Below, in pieces: positions 1-7,831 of a DNA stretch of 37,834 nucleotides. The notes beneath the pieces are model-generated. The model did not search any database, had not been told where the DNA came from, and saw only the letters and a program-made list of their open reading frames with translations. Source of the DNA: a bacterium (GTDB taxonomy: Bacteria > SZUA-79 > Acidulodesulfobacterales > Acidulodesulfobacteraceae); assembly GCA_021789605.1 (NCBI GenBank), contig JAJYJI010000018.1:1-37834 (forward strand). The letters are read 5' to 3'. Every line of letters starts with the position of its first letter. Positions within the stretch are counted from its first letter, which is position 1. The translations under genes and the position numbers were made by a program.

Positions 1-2
1 CC

Positions 3-37
3 GCCTGCGTATATCAAAGCATGCCTTTGATGCAGGC
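3..37. repeat. Hairpin-forming inverted repeat
   Basis: GCCTGC (3-8) pairs with GCAGGC (32-37) and ATCAAAG (13-19) pairs with CTTTGAT (25-31), leaving a four-base bulge (9-12) and a five-base loop. No T-run follows, so it is not a classic intrinsic terminator. It may be a REP-like element or part of an upstream gene's 3' end. Confidence 0.5.
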
Positions 38-78
38 TGGAATGGCGCCCGACGGGTGAAACGTTCAATCCTCTCAAA

Positions 79-99
79 GTCATTCCCGCACAGGCGGAA
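79..99. repeat. Dispersed-repeat-like GTCATTCCCGC element
   Basis: The string GTCATTCCCGCACAGGCGG resembles the GTCATTCCCGC...GCGGGAAT intergenic palindromes that recur in many proteobacterial genomes. Its CAGGCGG also pairs with CCGCCTG at 1-7, which would close a larger stem over the first 100 bases. Only one copy is seen here, so repeat status is by resemblance only. Confidence 0.3.
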
Positions 100-343
100 A
101 AGTTTCACTGAAATTTTACGGCACGGGGGCGAAGTGCGAGAGCGTGGCGTTGAGCCAGAAAATAAATTTCTAAATCGGGATTTGGGCCGTACGAATCCTT
201 ACGAACCTTGCAATCCTTCGCATACATAGCGCAGCCTGATTTTTGCTAACAAAATAATAAAAATTGATTGTAATAAACTAAAAAAAAATATAAAATTTGT
301 TTAAAACAATTTTTATTAAAAGTATTATTAAAAGGAGAAAATT

Positions 344-1279
344 ATGGCAAATCAAATAAACCCGGGCCACGATATACTGGAAGTCGGGCAAAACAGAATG
401 GAATTGGTCGATTTCAGATTGTTCAGGATAGACGAAGAAGGAGAGGAAAGGGAAGGGATATACGGGATTAATGTCGCAAAAGTTATAGAAATCATTAAGA
501 TGCCGGAAGATATATCCGAAACCCCCAATACTTCCGAATTCGTGGAAGGCATGTTCAATTTAAGGGGTTCAGTGGTTCCGTTGGTTAACCTTCCGAAATG
601 GATGGGCATAATAGAACCGGATGAATTGGACAAGAAAAATTTTAAGGTAATTATTACCGAATTCAATAAAATTAAAGTCGGTTTTGTCGTTCATGAAACG
701 ACCAAAATCAGGCGTGTATCATGGCAGGATATAAGCGCGCCGGAACTTTCTTCGGTCAGTTCCGTCGATTCCAAGGTTACCGGAATTATCAAGGTCGAAA
801 ACGACGAACTTTTGCTTTTGCTTGATTTCGAGTCTATCGTTGACGAACTTGGATTTTACAGCAAAGAAAACAGGCAGATAGAAGAAGAAAAAAACGAAAT
901 CGGAGGAAGCAGGACGATACTTGTTATAGACGATTCCTCTTCCGCAAGAAAAATAGTCAATAACGCATTGATGAAAGAAGGATTCAATACGGTAATGGCG
1001 GAAAACGGCAAGGCCGCGCTCGACATAGTATATGACGGCCAATATAAAATAGACGCCATTATATGCGATGTAGAAATGCCGGTTATGGACGGCTATACTT
1101 TCACCAAGACGCTGAAGTCGGACGATAAATACAAAAATATTCCGGTAATGATGCATTCTTCCTTAAGCGGAGCGGAAAATTCCGATAAAGGCATGAGGGC
1201 AGGCGCTGATTTTTACGTCGTAAAATTTGAGCCCATAGAATTTATCGCAACTATCAAAAAAGCTTTAAACTTAAATTAA
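344..1279 (+). CDS. cheV: CheV chemotaxis coupling protein (CheW-receiver)
   Basis: This 311-residue cytoplasmic protein has a CheW domain at about residues 18-172, which couples chemoreceptors to CheA, followed by a receiver domain at about 190-309. The receiver keeps the acidic pocket D196-D197, the phospho-acceptor D242 in the CDVEMPVMDGY motif and the conserved lysine K294. That architecture defines CheV, which is thought to tune or buffer receptor-CheA signalling through its own phosphorylation. The ATG is preceded by a good AAAGGAG site. No other che or fla gene lies in the window, so it stands alone here. Confidence 0.93.
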   Translation: MANQINPGHDILEVGQNRMELVDFRLFRIDEEGEEREGIYGINVAKVIEIIKMPEDISETPNTSEFVEGMFNLRGSVVPLVNLPKWMGIIEPDELDKKNFKVIITEFNKIKVGFVVHETTKIRRVSWQDISAPELSSVSSVDSKVTGIIKVENDELLLLLDFESIVDELGFYSKENRQIEEEKNEIGGSRTILVIDDSSSARKIVNNALMKEGFNTVMAENGKAALDIVYDGQYKIDAIICDVEMPVMDGYTFTKTLKSDDKYKNIPVMMHSSLSGAENSDKGMRAGADFYVVKFEPIEFIATIKKALNLN

Positions 1280-1480
1280 TCCAATTAATTTTAATTCTAT
1301 TTTAATTTAAATAAATAGAAGCGCAGCCGGCGGACATTTCGGCATAGAGATAATAGGATAAGAAACGAAAGGACAAGAAACGAATTTTGGGAGCAGGAGT
1401 TCACTTTTTAGTTGCAATTATTTTACAAAAATGATACAAATAAAAAGTTAAAATATTTTCAAAAAAGGAGGTGAAATACA

Positions 1481-1813
1481 TTGAAAAAATTATTTTTATC
1501 GGTTTTATTTTTAGCCTTAATCGCGATACCTTCAAGCTCATTCGCCATGAATAACGCTAAAACCGCAAAAAAAACCGCCGTTAAAACCGCCGTTAAAAAA
1601 GTCGTCGCAAAAAAAGCTGTTAAAACCATATCCGCCGCTAAAATTAAAGCGGCCCAGCAGATTCTTGCAAAAGACGGGCTTTATAAAGGTAAAGTGGACG
1701 GAATGATCGGCCCTATGACCACAAATGCAGTCAAAGCGTTTCAGAAAAAGAACGGTCTTAAAGCAGACGGAATAATCGGTCCTATTACGCTTAAAAAATT
1801 AGGCGTAAAGTAA
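1481..1813 (+). CDS. Secreted peptidoglycan-binding domain protein
   Basis: This is a 110-residue protein with a Sec signal peptide (charged MKK, hydrophobic core, likely cleavage after SFA near residue 22). A short Lys/Ala/Val-rich basic segment follows (about 28-52), and then one PG_binding_1 repeat (about 54-109) with the usual DGxxGPxT motif seen twice (DGMIGPMT and DGIIGPIT). The start is a TTG, chosen because a very strong AAGGAGGTGA site lies 6-15 bases upstream. With no catalytic domain, it probably only binds cell wall in the periplasm. The basic spacer could contact anionic polymers, which is speculative. Confidence 0.85.
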   Translation: MKKLFLSVLFLALIAIPSSSFAMNNAKTAKKTAVKTAVKKVVAKKAVKTISAAKIKAAQQILAKDGLYKGKVDGMIGPMTTNAVKAFQKKNGLKADGIIGPITLKKLGVK

Positions 1814-1820
1814 GTTTTTT

Positions 1821-1852
1821 ATTTTCCCCCGAAATTATTATCGGGGGAAAAT
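1821..1852 (+). terminator. Strong stem-loop after the peptidoglycan-binding gene
   Basis: ATTTTCCCCCGA (1821-1832) and TCGGGGGAAAAT (1841-1852) form a perfect 12-bp stem with an eight-base loop, eight bases after the stop codon. The T-rich stretch that follows is interrupted by C residues, so termination may be partial. It separates the highly translatable small secreted protein from bioD. Confidence 0.6.
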
Positions 1853-1887
1853 CCCTCCTTTTAGCGCTTTTAGCAACCTTAAATATT

Positions 1888-2601
1888 ATGTCCGATAAAA
1901 TTTTTTTTGTAACCGGAATAGATACGAATATAGGCAAAACATTTGCCAGCCTTCTTCTATTGCTCGCATTCAGGCAGAAACGGCTTAACGCCGGATATAT
2001 GAAGCCCGTCGAAACCGGCGTGGATATTAACGAAGACGGTTCGAAAAATTATATAGACGGCAATTATATAAAAAATATCGCCGGTCTGGAAGCTGACCCG
2101 CGCGTTATTACCCCTTGCGCTTTCAAAGCGCCTTTGTCTCCGTATGCCGCCGCCAGATTTGAAGGCAAAACATTGTGCATAAAAGACATTATTTTTGCAT
2201 TTTACGAATTAAACAAGATTTACGAATACATAATCGTCGAAGGAGCCGGCGGAATGCTTGTTCCGTTAAAGAGGGGGCATTTTATTATAGATATCGCAAA
2301 ATATATAGGCGCAAGCGTGATTTTAGTAACCAAGGCGGGATTGGGCATGATAAACCAGACGCTTTTAAATATCGAATACGCAAAATGCCACGATATTAAA
2401 ATATCGGGTATAATTATAAATAATGCATCGGACGAAATAGACGAAAGCGTATCGTCCAACAAAGAAACGCTTTCGGAATTTACCCGCGTTCCTATTTTAG
2501 GGGATATCCCTTATCTGCGGGAAAAAAAACATCTTCATGCCCCTGCGGTTCTTAGGGATATGGCTTTAAAATATATAGACATCGAAAAAATTTTAATATA
2601 A
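1888..2601 (+). CDS. bioD: Dethiobiotin synthetase
   Basis: This 237-residue enzyme makes dethiobiotin from 7,8-diaminopelargonate, CO2 and ATP in biotin synthesis. The Walker A-like loop GIDTNIGKT is at residues 10-18, where the family usually has GTDTxxGKT. KPVETG (about 39-44) carries the catalytic Lys region, and VEGAGGMLVPL (about 117-127) is the second signature. The length is normal. The ATG has no clear Shine-Dalgarno. The partner bioA lies 31 kb away at the other end of the window, so the biotin genes are scattered here. Confidence 0.93.
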   Translation: MSDKIFFVTGIDTNIGKTFASLLLLLAFRQKRLNAGYMKPVETGVDINEDGSKNYIDGNYIKNIAGLEADPRVITPCAFKAPLSPYAAARFEGKTLCIKDIIFAFYELNKIYEYIIVEGAGGMLVPLKRGHFIIDIAKYIGASVILVTKAGLGMINQTLLNIEYAKCHDIKISGIIINNASDEIDESVSSNKETLSEFTRVPILGDIPYLREKKHLHAPAVLRDMALKYIDIEKILI

Positions 2602-2646
2602 AATATACCGCAATGCCATAAAATAAAAGGAGGTTCAAACAGCTTT

Positions 2647-3807
2647 ATGAAATTTAAATTTTCCGATAGATTAAACAAACTGCCGGTTTATCTTTTTGCC
2701 GAAATCGACAGGCTTAAATCTCAGGTGAAAGCAAGAGGCATCGATATAATAAGCTTCGGCATAGGCGACCCGGACCTTCCGACGCCTAAAGCCATAGTCG
2801 ATGTATTAAAAAAAGAAAGCGGAATAGAAGCTAATCAGAAATATCCTTCGTACGAAGGACTCTTAAAGTTCAGAAAATCCGTTTCCGATTGGTATAAAAA
2901 TAGATTCGCGGTTTCGTTGGACCCCGAAACCGAAGTCCTGTCCCTTATTGGTTCAAAAGAAGGCATCGGGCATCTTCCTTTAGCTTTTATAAATCCTGGA
3001 GACGTCGTTTTAATACCTGACCCCGGTTATCCGGTATATAATGCTGGAACTATCTTTGCCGGCGGAATTCCGCATATCATGCCGCTTAAAGAAGAAAACG
3101 ATTTTCTGCCCGATTTTTCTTCCATACCCAAAGATATATTGAGCAAAGCAAAATTAATGTTTTTAAATTATCCCAACAACCCAACATCCGCAACGGCGGA
3201 CATGCATTTTTTCAAAGAAACGGTAAAATTTGCCAAGAAAAACGATATAATAGTCGCCCATGATTTTGCATATTCGGAAGTATTTACCGGAGAAAAAGAA
3301 AACCGCTCGTTTTTGGAAGCCGCCGGCGCAAAAGATATAGGAATAGAGTTTCATTCGCTTTCGAAAACGTTCAATATGACGGGTTTCAGAATAGGATTCG
3401 CCGCGGGAAACGAAGACATAATAAAAGGGCTTGGAGCCGTCAAGACAAATTTGGATTCGGGGGTGTTTCAGGCTATTCAGCTTGCCGGGGCATACGGATT
3501 GGACAACGAACTGCGCATCGTGGAAGAAAATAACCTGATTTACAAAAAAAGAAGGGATTTGCTGGTAGGAGGCTTAGAAAAATTAGGATATAAAATTTAC
3601 AAGTCGGATGCCACGTTTTATGTTTGGTCTCATGTTCCTAAAATAAACATGACGTCTAAAGAGTTTGCGATATCCTTGCTGAACGAAACGGGCATCATAA
3701 TAACGCCGGGTTCCGGATTCGGCGCCCACGGCGAAGGTTTTATAAGATTTTCTTTGACGATAAACGAAAGCCGCATTAAAGAGGCTTTGGTTCGCATGGG
3801 CGGATAA
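2647..3807 (+). CDS. dapL: LL-diaminopimelate aminotransferase
   Basis: This is a 386-residue fold-type I PLP aminotransferase. The PLP-binding lysine is in SLSKTFNMTGFRIGF (about residues 238-252), and FLNYPNNPT provides the cofactor asparagine. The N-terminal FGIGDPDLPTP segment and overall similarity match DapL, which converts tetrahydrodipicolinate directly to LL-diaminopimelate for lysine and peptidoglycan, bypassing DapD/C/E. AAGGAGG lies 12 bases before the ATG. Other class I/II aminotransferases are related, so exact substrate is the main doubt. Confidence 0.85.
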   Translation: MKFKFSDRLNKLPVYLFAEIDRLKSQVKARGIDIISFGIGDPDLPTPKAIVDVLKKESGIEANQKYPSYEGLLKFRKSVSDWYKNRFAVSLDPETEVLSLIGSKEGIGHLPLAFINPGDVVLIPDPGYPVYNAGTIFAGGIPHIMPLKEENDFLPDFSSIPKDILSKAKLMFLNYPNNPTSATADMHFFKETVKFAKKNDIIVAHDFAYSEVFTGEKENRSFLEAAGAKDIGIEFHSLSKTFNMTGFRIGFAAGNEDIIKGLGAVKTNLDSGVFQAIQLAGAYGLDNELRIVEENNLIYKKRRDLLVGGLEKLGYKIYKSDATFYVWSHVPKINMTSKEFAISLLNETGIIITPGSGFGAHGEGFIRFSLTINESRIKEALVRMGG

Positions 3808-3808
3808 A

Positions 3809-4459
3809 TTGGAACCGCGCCGCCGCCGCCGTTCCCGCTTTTATATCTGCCTTGGGTTCGGCAGCAATGTTGGAAATTTAGAAATTAACCTGCTGAATGC
3901 GATTAGTTCGGTTAAAAAAGAAATAGCCGGAATATCTGCCTCGGGCGCTTCCGATATATATTTATCCTCTCCGGTAGGCGCGGGCGCGACGGAGCAGCCC
4001 TATTTTTTAAATTGCGCGGTTTTATTCGGATTGAATCCGGCGAAGCGGATTTTTTCCGGAACAGGCGAATCTTTCCCCCGCTTAGGAAAATACATTCTCG
4101 GCATTTTAAAAGAAATAGAAAAAAGTATGGGAAGAAAAAGCGGAACCGAAAGGAATATGCCCAGAATCATAGATATAGATATGCTTTTTATTTTAGATAA
4201 CGCTTCAAATATCTATATAAAATTGGACTTGCCGGATATTAAACTGCCTCATGCGGAGATTTTTAACCGCAAGTTCGTTCTCTATCCCCTTTTGGATTTG
4301 CGGCGCAACGCCTTTAATTTTAAAAAACCTTTTGACGAAGAAGGGATAAAAAAAGCCCTCGCGAAAATAGAAAAAAAAGAAAAACCCGATTCGGAAAATT
4401 TGCAAAAAATATCCCTTTACGGTAAATTCGACGAAAATTTGATTCAGATTTTACGCTAA
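3809..4459 (+). CDS. folK: HPPK (6-hydroxymethyldihydropterin pyrophosphokinase)
   Basis: This 216-residue protein pyrophosphorylates 6-hydroxymethyl-7,8-dihydropterin in folate synthesis. Family motifs are GSNVGN (about 18-23), the catalytic PRIIDIDML (about 112-120) and LPHAEIFNRKFVLYPLLDL near 145-163. It starts one base after the dapL stop. No ATG is available before the conserved N-terminus, so a TTG preceded by GGGCGGA is the best start. The first residues are unusual: an Arg-rich run encoded by a GCC/CGC triplet repeat. It is longer than typical HPPK (about 160), with extra sequence at about 75-95 and a Lys-rich tail. folP/folB are not nearby. Confidence 0.87.
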   Translation: MEPRRRRRSRFYICLGFGSNVGNLEINLLNAISSVKKEIAGISASGASDIYLSSPVGAGATEQPYFLNCAVLFGLNPAKRIFSGTGESFPRLGKYILGILKEIEKSMGRKSGTERNMPRIIDIDMLFILDNASNIYIKLDLPDIKLPHAEIFNRKFVLYPLLDLRRNAFNFKKPFDEEGIKKALAKIEKKEKPDSENLQKISLYGKFDENLIQILR

Positions 4460-4863
4460 CGAACGACGAGCTGTTCTTCGCAAAGCACCTTATGGGGAAG
4501 CTCTTCTCCGTGGATAGATATAAGCCCTCTTTTTACCTCCATAATTTGAGGCTCGGACGACCCGAATCTTTCTATGAGGAACTCCGCCGCTTCCTGAGGC
4601 TTTATTAAATTTCCGCAGGTAAAAATATCTACGGCGGCGTAATCGTATTCGGGCCAAGTATGTATAGAAAGATGCGACTCTGCGATTATTACCATTCCGC
4701 TGATTCCAAACGGATTAAATTCATGAAATTTATGCTCGACTATAGTAGCTTTTGCTTCGGCCGCGGCATCCAGCATAGCCGCTTCTACAAAGTCAAGGTC
4801 GCCCAGAATATTTTTCCTGCATTTTTTCAGTTCTAAAAGTAAATGCGTTCCTAAAGAATTCAT
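4456..4863 (-). CDS. speD: S-adenosylmethionine decarboxylase proenzyme
   Basis: This is a 135-residue prokaryotic AdoMet decarboxylase, which supplies the aminopropyl donor for spermidine. The self-cleavage site is E62-S63 in AESHLSIHTWPE; Ser63 becomes the pyruvoyl group. FTCG carries the catalytic Cys. A longer frame begins at 4896, but a strong AAGGAGGTAAGG site sits directly before the ATG at 4863, and that start gives the family length with the cleavage Ser at the usual position. It converges on folK with a four-base overlap of the 3' ends. speE is not in the window. Confidence 0.93.
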   Translation of the reverse strand: MNSLGTHLLLELKKCRKNILGDLDFVEAAMLDAAAEAKATIVEHKFHEFNPFGISGMVIIAESHLSIHTWPEYDYAAVDIFTCGNLIKPQEAAEFLIERFGSSEPQIMEVKRGLISIHGEELPHKVLCEEQLVVR

Positions 4864-4939
4864 TTTACCCTTACCTCCTTTGGCTTTGGAGCACATATCT
4901 CCATAAAGAATTAAAATTAAAATATCAAAGCAATTTTTT

Positions 4940-4967
4940 ATTATATGTTATATAATTAAAAATGCAA
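4940..4967 (-). promoter_or_regulatory. Candidate sigma70-type promoter of speD
   Basis: Read on the minus strand, TTGCAT (4967-4962) and TATAAT (4945-4940) are separated by 16 bases, about 75 bases before the speD start. Such motifs are easily found by chance in AT-rich DNA, but the location in a divergent gap is right. Confidence 0.45.
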
Positions 4968-5046
4968 GAAAAATTTTAATGGATTTTAATAAACGGAACG
5001 ATTTTTTTTTAATATCTGTTTTTAAAATCCGTGAAGTTAAAATCTA

Positions 5047-5075
5047 TTGACGTAAGAATTATTATAATATATATT
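5047..5075 (+). promoter_or_regulatory. Candidate promoter of the cytochrome c gene
   Basis: TTGACG (5047-5052) is followed after 17 bases by TATATT (5070-5075); a perfect TATAAT also sits at 5075-5080 but at a less favourable spacing. It lies about 55 bases before the cytochrome ATG in the divergent speD/cytochrome gap. Confidence 0.45.
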
Positions 5076-5131
5076 ATAATAATAATAGAAAATCAATTTA
5101 ATTTTCTTTAAAAAAAAGGGGGAAATTTATT

Positions 5132-5476
5132 ATGAAAAAGTTCGCTTCATCATTGCTTATAGCAGCGGCGTTGGTATTCAGCGCTTCTACGGTTTTTGCC
5201 GCTTCCGGCGCTTCGCTTTTCAGCTCCGAAGGCTGCGTAGCCTGCCACGCAATTAACGGACAGGGCGGCACCGTTGGTCCGGATTTATCCCACGTGGGCA
5301 GCAGCAGAAGCCTTTCGTGGATTAAAGCGCAGATAATTAATCCTGACTCGCATTTTCAGCCGAATACTTCCGTTACCATCAACGGCAGTTCCTACATAGC
5401 CATAATGCCAGGCCATAAAAGCATGTCTTCGTCAAAAGTCGACGCGTTAGCCGGTTATCTCGAATCCTTAAAATAA
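5132..5476 (+). CDS. Periplasmic monoheme cytochrome c
   Basis: This 114-residue protein has a Sec signal peptide (cleavage near VFA, residue 23) and one c-type heme site, CVACH at residues 35-39. M92 in AIMPGHKS is the likely distal methionine ligand. The fold matches small class I cytochromes c that shuttle electrons in the periplasm. A GGGGG run serves as ribosome binding site. It is a single-gene unit, bounded by a promoter-like sequence upstream and a strong terminator downstream, so its redox partner cannot be told from context. Confidence 0.92.
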   Translation: MKKFASSLLIAAALVFSASTVFAASGASLFSSEGCVACHAINGQGGTVGPDLSHVGSSRSLSWIKAQIINPDSHFQPNTSVTINGSSYIAIMPGHKSMSSSKVDALAGYLESLK

Positions 5477-5539
5477 TGCGGCAATACGACGACGGCGTTA
5501 AGATATCTTAATCTTACAGTGCTCAAGCCCAAAAAATTA

Positions 5540-5579
5540 AAAACCTCCGGCGGTTAATCTGGCGACCGGAGGTTTTTTT
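5540..5579 (+). terminator. Rho-independent terminator after cytochrome c
   Basis: AAAACCTCCGG (5540-5550) pairs perfectly with CCGGAGGTTTT (5566-5576), with a 15-base loop, followed by a run of T to 5579. This is the clearest intrinsic terminator in the window. Confidence 0.88.
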
Positions 5580-5687
5580 ATGTCTTGACGGTTATCCGGA
5601 TAAATTGATATAATCAAATATTAAATAAAAACAAAAACTGTTTAAACCCAAATATAATTATTAATTATCCTTAATTAAATTATAAAT

Positions 5688-6674
5688 ATGGAATTAGAAT
5701 TAACCGAAAAAAAAATATTAAATATACTTCAGACCGACTTTCCTATATCCGCGCGTCCGTTTTTAAGCATTGCAAATATTATAGGCGTTAAGGAGCAGGA
5801 AGTAATAGACAGAATATTAAATTTAAAAAGCAATAAAATTATCCGTCAAATAAGCGCCATATTCGATTCCCACAATATCGGATACAAAAGTACGCTGGCC
5901 GCCTTCAAAATAGACGACAGCCTTATAGAATCGTCCGCCGACATTATAAATTCTCATAGCGGCGTCAGCCATAACTATTTAAGAAACCACGAATACAATA
6001 TCTGGTTTACTATTACCCTGCCTTCCGAAAGGGTTCTGGAAGACGAAATAAAAGCCCTCGGCATATCCGCCAAAGCTTCCGACTATTTAATCCTTCCTAC
6101 GTTAAAGCTGTTTAAAATAGGCGTTAATTTTGATATGACCGGCGAAGTCCCCTCTTCTCCTAAATTTTTTTCCCATGAAGATTTTAAAAACGATTCGGAT
6201 ATAAAAATTTCCGATTTTGAAAAGGCATGCATAAGGGAGCTCCAAAAGGATATAGAAATAGTTCCGGAGCCTTTTAAAAACTTATCGGAAAATCTCGGGA
6301 TAACTCAGGAAAATTTACTCGGTACAATTAAAAATTTTATAACCGATAAAAAAATGCGCAGGTTCGCCTGCGTCTTATATCATCAGAAGGCGGGTTTCGG
6401 CCACAACGTCATGGGCATATGGAAATCCGACCCGGCGGATGCCGATAAAAACGGCAAGGTTATGTCCTCTTTAAAAGAAGTGTCTCATTGCTATTTAAGG
6501 CCGGTATATCCGGGAAAGTGGGAATACAATATATTCACCATGATACATTCGAAATCCAAAGAAGAGGCGCATAAAGTTATGGAGAAAATATCCTCGCTCA
6601 CCGGCATAAGCGATTTCGACGCGCTGGAAAGCTCCAAAGAATTTAAAAAAATCAGAGTAAAATATTATGTTTAA
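5688..6674 (+). CDS. ahbAB: Siroheme decarboxylase, AhbA-AhbB fusion
   Basis: This 328-residue protein is made of two Lrp/AsnC-like halves. The first half (about 1-155) has an N-terminal winged helix and HNYLRNHEYNIWFT (95-108), matching AhbA/NirD-L. The second half (about 172-328) carries SHCYLRPVYPGKWEYN (266-281), matching AhbB/NirG-H. AhbA and AhbB form the complex that converts siroheme to 12,18-didecarboxysiroheme on the alternative heme route used by sulfate reducers and archaea; related Nir proteins serve heme d1. The two subunits are usually separate genes, so here they form one chain. Its 3' end overlaps exbB by eight bases. ahbC, ahbD and nirS are not in the window, so heme versus d1 is undecided. 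Confidence 0.88.
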   Translation: MELELTEKKILNILQTDFPISARPFLSIANIIGVKEQEVIDRILNLKSNKIIRQISAIFDSHNIGYKSTLAAFKIDDSLIESSADIINSHSGVSHNYLRNHEYNIWFTITLPSERVLEDEIKALGISAKASDYLILPTLKLFKIGVNFDMTGEVPSSPKFFSHEDFKNDSDIKISDFEKACIRELQKDIEIVPEPFKNLSENLGITQENLLGTIKNFITDKKMRRFACVLYHQKAGFGHNVMGIWKSDPADADKNGKVMSSLKEVSHCYLRPVYPGKWEYNIFTMIHSKSKEEAHKVMEKISSLTGISDFDALESSKEFKKIRVKYYV

Positions 6675-7275
6675 TCAAACCGAACTTTTAAAGGAGTTTT
6701 TCTTATATCCTTTAATATTATGCTCCGTTATCGCTCTTGCGATTATAATCGAACGTTTTTACAGCCTTAGAAAGTCAAAAATATTTCCCGAAGATTTTAT
6801 CTTTAATATCGAAAAATCCCTTAAAGAAGGCGATATAGAAAAGGCAAAAGGAATGTGCATAGCGGCGGGAACGCCCATGGCAAAAATTTATCTTGCGATT
6901 ATAGACAATTATAAAAATTCTATAGAAACCGTTAAGCTCGAGGTCGAAGAATCAGGCAAAAGGGCGTATCTGGACCTTGAAAAAAATCTGGAAGGACTCA
7001 GCGCCATTACCACCATAGCTCCGTTATTAGGCCTTCTGGGAACGGTCGTGGGCATGATTAAAGCTCTAAGCGCCGTTTCTTACCAGAACGGAATAACGAA
7101 CCCCCATCTTTTAGCTCTGGGCATTTCGGAGGCGTTGTACTCTACCGCGATAGGCCTTATAATCGCCATAATATCTTTTTTATTCTTAAAATATTTTGCT
7201 TCCAAGGCGTTTAACTTCGGCGCCGCAATGGAAGATACCGCGTCTAGGGTTATATCTTTCGTAAGGAAAGATTAA
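6667..7275 (+). CDS. exbB: ExbB/TolQ/MotA-family proton channel subunit
   Basis: This 202-residue inner-membrane protein has three predicted membrane segments (about 11-28, 113-135 and 150-172). The conserved TolQ/ExbB block SAITTIAPLLGLLGTVVGMIKA lies at about 112-133. It would use proton motive force with the ExbD partner to energise outer-membrane transport or envelope stability. The start overlaps the end of ahbAB, suggesting translational coupling. No tonB, tolB or pal is visible, so Ton versus Tol role cannot be settled. Confidence 0.88.
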   Translation: MFNQTELLKEFFLYPLILCSVIALAIIIERFYSLRKSKIFPEDFIFNIEKSLKEGDIEKAKGMCIAAGTPMAKIYLAIIDNYKNSIETVKLEVEESGKRAYLDLEKNLEGLSAITTIAPLLGLLGTVVGMIKALSAVSYQNGITNPHLLALGISEALYSTAIGLIIAIISFLFLKYFASKAFNFGAAMEDTASRVISFVRKD

Positions 7276-7347
7276 TTTATTATTCTAACATCTCTTATTA
7301 TATAGTTTTATAAAATTCAGGCAATATCTTAACGGATATATAATAAT

Positions 7348-7746
7348 ATGAAGTTCGTATCAAGAAGAAAAGCGGACCCGGTTATAAACGTTATCAATAT
7401 GGTCGACGTCTTCCTGACCCTGCTGATTTTTTTTATGATGACTACGACTTTTACTTCAAGTTACGGCATAAAAATACATCTGCCAAAATCGGGAGTAAGG
7501 TCATTTACTTCTTCTAAGAAACCTATTACAATTTACATTACTAAATCGGGAAAGATATTTTATAAAAATAAACGGCTGTCAAAGAAACAGCTGTCTTTAT
7601 TTTTAAAAAACATAAAGGCGGAGAAAGGAAGTCCGACCATAGTCATAAAGGCCGATAAAAAATCTACCGCATCGAGCATCGTAAACGTCATGGGTCTTAG
7701 CATCCAACACGGCCTTTATAAAATAGCCATCGCGACGAAAAAGTAA
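7348..7746 (+). CDS. exbD: ExbD/TolR-family protein
   Basis: This 132-residue protein has a short cytoplasmic N-terminus, one membrane segment (about 15-37) beginning with the family motif NMVDVFLTLLIFFMM, and a periplasmic domain. The Asp in MVDVF is the channel-associated acidic residue of the family. It follows exbB after 72 bases and completes the motor pair. The periplasmic part ends near residue 132, normal for the family. Confidence 0.87.
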   Translation: MKFVSRRKADPVINVINMVDVFLTLLIFFMMTTTFTSSYGIKIHLPKSGVRSFTSSKKPITIYITKSGKIFYKNKRLSKKQLSLFLKNIKAEKGSPTIVIKADKKSTASSIVNVMGLSIQHGLYKIAIATKK

Positions 7747-7831
7747 AAAATTTAATTTATTTTAATTTATATTAATTCATAATTATTATTATAGAAATTA
7801 ATTAATATTCGTTTTAATCGGAGGCCAAAAT

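Larger units (their letters stand above)
1..343. other. Non-coding left edge, GC-richer block with hairpins
   Basis: No convincing coding frame is visible. The first 250 bases are clearly richer in G and C than the AT-rich leader that follows (about 250-343). The block contains a hairpin at 3-37 and an inverted-repeat-like stretch at 79-99. The last 90 bases are A/T-rich and end in the ribosome binding site AAAGGAG just before cheV. The block may be the tail of a dispersed intergenic repeat or the remains of a neighbouring element cut by the window edge; this is inference. Confidence 0.5.

Noticed and set aside
4864-4896. Eleven-codon N-terminal extension of speD
   Set aside because: The strong AAGGAGGTAAGG site falls inside this extension and points to the ATG at 4863.
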